A DNA stretch of 16,228 nt from an uncultured Oscillospiraceae bacterium (GTDB taxonomy: Bacteria > Bacillota > Clostridia > Oscillospirales > Oscillospiraceae). The notes beneath the pieces were generated by a model, which ran no database searches, was not told the DNA's origin, and was given only the letters and a program-made list of their open reading frames with translations. Position 1 is the first letter of the stretch; every line of letters starts with the position of its first letter. This document shows, one piece after another, positions 14,965 through 16,228 of this stretch. The position numbers and the translations under genes were made by a program. The stretch covers positions 1-16,228 of the forward strand of contig CAKTLD010000033.1 of assembly GCA_934572445.1 (NCBI GenBank), given 5' to 3'.

Positions 14965-15419
14965 GCGTTGGCCGCCTTCGCGCGGCGGGGATCGTCACGC
15001 ACGATCATAAAAAGGAAAACTGCAAGCAGATTTGTAAAAAGGCCCAAAATCGGCCAGAGGGATTTGTTCATACCCTCGTTCACGGCGCTTTTATAGAGCC
15101 ACGCGACGACGAGCAGCCAGTAGTAAAGGCCGAGCGCCAGCCAGAGCACCGCCGCGCCGCCGATAACCGCGTAGTTGACGGCGGAAAGCGGCGTGATTCT
15201 TCCCTTCCACGCTTCCTCACGGTCGTGATGCTCATCGCGCACGCCGTTCTGATTTACCGTCTGCTCCTGCTTCGTCTGCTCCAGGCTCGACAGGTCGCTG
15301 ATCTGCTGCGACAGGCTCAGCGGGATGGCAACGGCCGTCACGACCGCCAGAGCCACCGCAAGAAGGATGACTGTTTTAAAAGCCTTAGCATAGTTTTTCT
15401 TCATGATAATCTCACGCAT
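14961..15419 (-). CDS. Small membrane protein of unknown function, first gene of the flippase operon
   Basis: This is a 152-residue protein. Residues about 10-38 (TVILLAVALAVVTAVAIPL) form one membrane segment. A charged soluble stretch follows at about 45-80 (TKQEQTVNQN, DEHHDREEAW). The second half holds two or three more segments and ends RDDPRRAKAANA. The last part, GMNKSLWPILGLFTNLLAVFLFMI, resembles the membrane hairpin of phospholipase-D nuclease N-terminal-type proteins, but I do not recognise a named family. The start is placed at ATG 15419 because GGAGG lies eight bases before it; ATG 15404 is an alternative. It overlaps the flippase start by four bases. It may act as an accessory subunit of the flippase or transport machinery. 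Confidence 0.7.
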   Translation of the reverse strand: MREIIMKKNYAKAFKTVILLAVALAVVTAVAIPLSLSQQISDLSSLEQTKQEQTVNQNGVRDEHHDREEAWKGRITPLSAVNYAVIGGAAVLWLALGLYYWLLVVAWLYKSAVNEGMNKSLWPILGLFTNLLAVFLFMIVRDDPRRAKAANA

Positions 15420-15451
15420 ACTGGATTCCTCCGATTCGATATAGAAAATGA

Positions 15452-15487
15452 GTTCCCTTACAATGAACAAGGTCATTGTAAGGGAAC
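15452..15487. repeat. Perfect 15-bp inverted repeat (hairpin) upstream of the envelope operon
   Basis: GTTCCCTTACAATGA (15452-15466) and TCATTGTAAGGGAAC (15473-15487) are perfectly complementary around the six-base loop ACAAGG. It lies 33 bases before the ATG of the first gene of the leftward operon. There is no T-run after either arm, so it is not a normal terminator. It could be an operator, a stabilising 5' hairpin in the mRNA, or a member of a dispersed repeat family. The sequence is more AT-rich than its surroundings. Confidence 0.75.
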
Positions 15488-15499
15488 CCATAAAACACC

Positions 15500-15875
15500 G
15501 TATAAACGCTTGTTAAACAGGGCTTAAACTGACGGACCGGCATCACGTTTATCCGGTCTGCGGCAAATGCCGGCAGCGCGGCAGGCGACAGCTCATATCG
15601 CTCCCCCGCCTTGTCCACAGCAAACACCGTGTCGAAGCCCAGCTCACTCTAACCGGACACAAAGTCCGCGATCACGGGCGGCTCCGCCGTCAGTTCTCCC
15701 TCCGTGCCGAGGTCATCGCACACACCGCCGCAGACGAGCACGCCGAGGTCCGCGCCGCTGAGAAGTGAAACATACTCCACGGCACGCTGCTCCGTGAGCA
15801 GGAGCCGTCGCGCAGTAAGTTTCCTGCGCCGATCCCGAACGCGGTGCCTCCGGTGCAGATCCCTGGTGTCTCGCC
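15500..15875 (-). pseudogene. Probable decayed gene of unknown family
   Basis: On the minus strand a protein-like reading runs through two frames. GETPGICTGGTAFGIGAGNLL reads from 15875. A frameshift near 15804-15809 leads into LLLTEQRAVEYVSLLSGADL and GVLVCGGVCDDLGTEGEL. An in-frame TAG at 15651-15649 interrupts FVSG, and the same frame goes on as SELGFDTVFAVDKAGERYEL to about 15500. The codon use and amino acid make-up look coding, unlike the shadow frames around it. No start codon with a ribosome binding site is visible. I do not recognise the family. It may instead be two chance frames, so confidence is modest. No intact gene covers 15420-16045. Confidence 0.4.
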
Positions 15876-15904
15876 GCGCAGCGCGAAAGAAGAAAAATAT
15901 GTTC

Positions 15905-15933
15905 TTGCATTTCTGTCCCAATGAATATATAAT
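15905..15933 (+). promoter_or_regulatory. Strong promoter ahead of the last gene
   Basis: TTGCAT at 15905-15910 and a perfect TATAAT at 15928-15933 are 17 bases apart. The predicted start is near 15940, giving a leader of about 105 bases for the gene at 16046. The region 15890-15990 is markedly AT-rich compared with its surroundings. Confidence 0.6.
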
Positions 15934-15956
15934 TCAAATAGTACCGAATGTACCAT

Positions 15957-15969
15957 TTGTTTGTAACAA
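15957..15969. promoter_or_regulatory. TTGTT-TGT-AACAA dyad in the leader of the last gene
   Basis: A perfect five-base inverted repeat lies about 20 bases after the predicted start of transcription. GTAC repeats at 15941-15944 and 15950-15953 lie just upstream. It could be an operator, but the arms are short and no regulator gene is adjacent. Confidence 0.3.
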
Positions 15970-16045
15970 TATGATCGCAGGCTGTGACAAGCCGGCCGAT
16001 ACCATGTCCGGATACGACGGAAAGCGTCAAAGGGAGGTAATTGTG

Positions 16046-16228
16046 ATGTATACAGATCAGTATTTTGAAAAGTTCGATCTCGCGCCGGAGGTGGCGGCAG
16101 CGCTGAAAAAGTGCAAATGTATCGCCTATGCCGAGACAAAGGAAGAGCTCGAGGAGATGGCCTACGGCCCGACGCACACCTCGCGCTATGACGTGGTCTA
16201 CCCCATCGAGGGCAGGGGCACAGTGAAG
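16046..16228 (+). CDS. DUF4914-like protein, N-terminal fragment (cut by window end)
   Basis: The first 61 residues are visible, beginning MYTDQYFEKFDLAPEVAAAL. The start ATG at 16046 lies eight bases after AGGGAGG (16031-16037), and the frame is open to the window end. The stretch YGPTHTSRYDVVYPIEGRGT recalls, from memory, the start of DUF4914 proteins, a family related to ATP-type phosphoenolpyruvate carboxykinase and found in anaerobic Firmicutes and Bacteroidetes. The nucleotide-binding part is outside the window, so this is a tentative family call. It has a strong promoter of its own. Confidence 0.5.
   Translation, partial: MYTDQYFEKFDLAPEVAAALKKCKCIAYAETKEELEEMAYGPTHTSRYDVVYPIEGRGTVK

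Noticed and set aside
15452..15487. The 15-bp inverted repeat as a rho-independent terminator
   Set aside because: Neither arm is followed by a T-run, and it lies before the operon rather than after a gene.
15225..15527. Open frames across the inverted repeat (15225-15527 plus strand; 15412-15491 minus-strand extension)
   Set aside because: They are continuations through the hairpin without ribosome binding sites. The minus-strand gene has a better start at 15419 after GGAGG.
15649..15651. In-frame TAG read as pyrrolysine
   Set aside because: A frameshift also breaks the same reading. There is no evidence in the window of pyrrolysine genes, and the stretch resembles no known methylamine methyltransferase. 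Decay is the simpler reading.
1..16228. tRNA, rRNA, CRISPR array, insertion sequence, prophage or replication origin
   Set aside because: No cloverleaf, repeat-spacer pattern, transposase, integrase, attachment-site pair or DnaA-box cluster was seen on reading both strands.

Overview
The window looks like a chromosomal segment of a GC-rich, Gram-positive anaerobe of the Clostridia, most like gut Oscillospiraceae/Ruminococcaceae. This is an inference from several things: strong AGGAGG-type ribosome binding sites, compact operons with 3-11 base gaps or overlaps, rho-independent terminators, a strong G/C bias at third codon positions, and families common in that group (ATC-hydrolase-like protein, AraC plus paired ABC transporters, DUF368, a DUF4914-like start). 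No tRNA, rRNA, CRISPR array or intact mobile element was seen.

Layout. (1) Positions 1-1091: the 5' end of a leftward gene, probably a large FAD/Fe-S oxidoreductase, diverges from a FadR-type GntR regulator. The regulator's promoter is followed by a textbook TGGTC-C-GACCA operator. (2) Positions 1092-6626: a probable iron/metallophore unit. It holds an L-2-amino-thiazoline-4-carboxylate hydrolase-like protein, then an AraC regulator and two ABC exporter-fold ATPase/permease proteins of the YbtP/YbtQ-IrtA/IrtB type. The hydrolase gene and the AraC operon each carry the same TTAG-N6-CTAA box over or just after the promoter, which suggests one regulon under a DtxR/IdeR-like repressor. (3) Positions 6635-7439: a stand-alone HAD hydrolase ending in a strong terminator. 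(4) Positions 7547-10747: a LysR regulator divergent from an aldo/keto reductase and a MATE efflux pump. (5) Positions 10819-12115: metK with its own promoter and terminator and no SAM riboswitch. (6) Positions 15419-12114, leftward: a four-gene envelope operon of a small membrane protein, a polysaccharide/lipid-II-type flippase, a DUF368 (PopT-type) undecaprenyl-phosphate translocase and a PAP2 phosphatase. The last two would together recycle the C55 lipid carrier that the flippase consumes. (7) Positions 15420-16045: a gene-poor stretch with a perfect 15-bp inverted repeat, a probable decayed gene on the minus strand, and a strong promoter facing right. (8) From 16046: the start of a DUF4914-like gene, cut by the window end.

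The most interesting signals are the shared iron-box-like element linking the thiazoline-hydrolase-like gene to the siderophore-type transporter, the lipid-carrier operon, and the hairpin and gene remnant upstream of it. The family names are from recognising motifs; no database search was possible.
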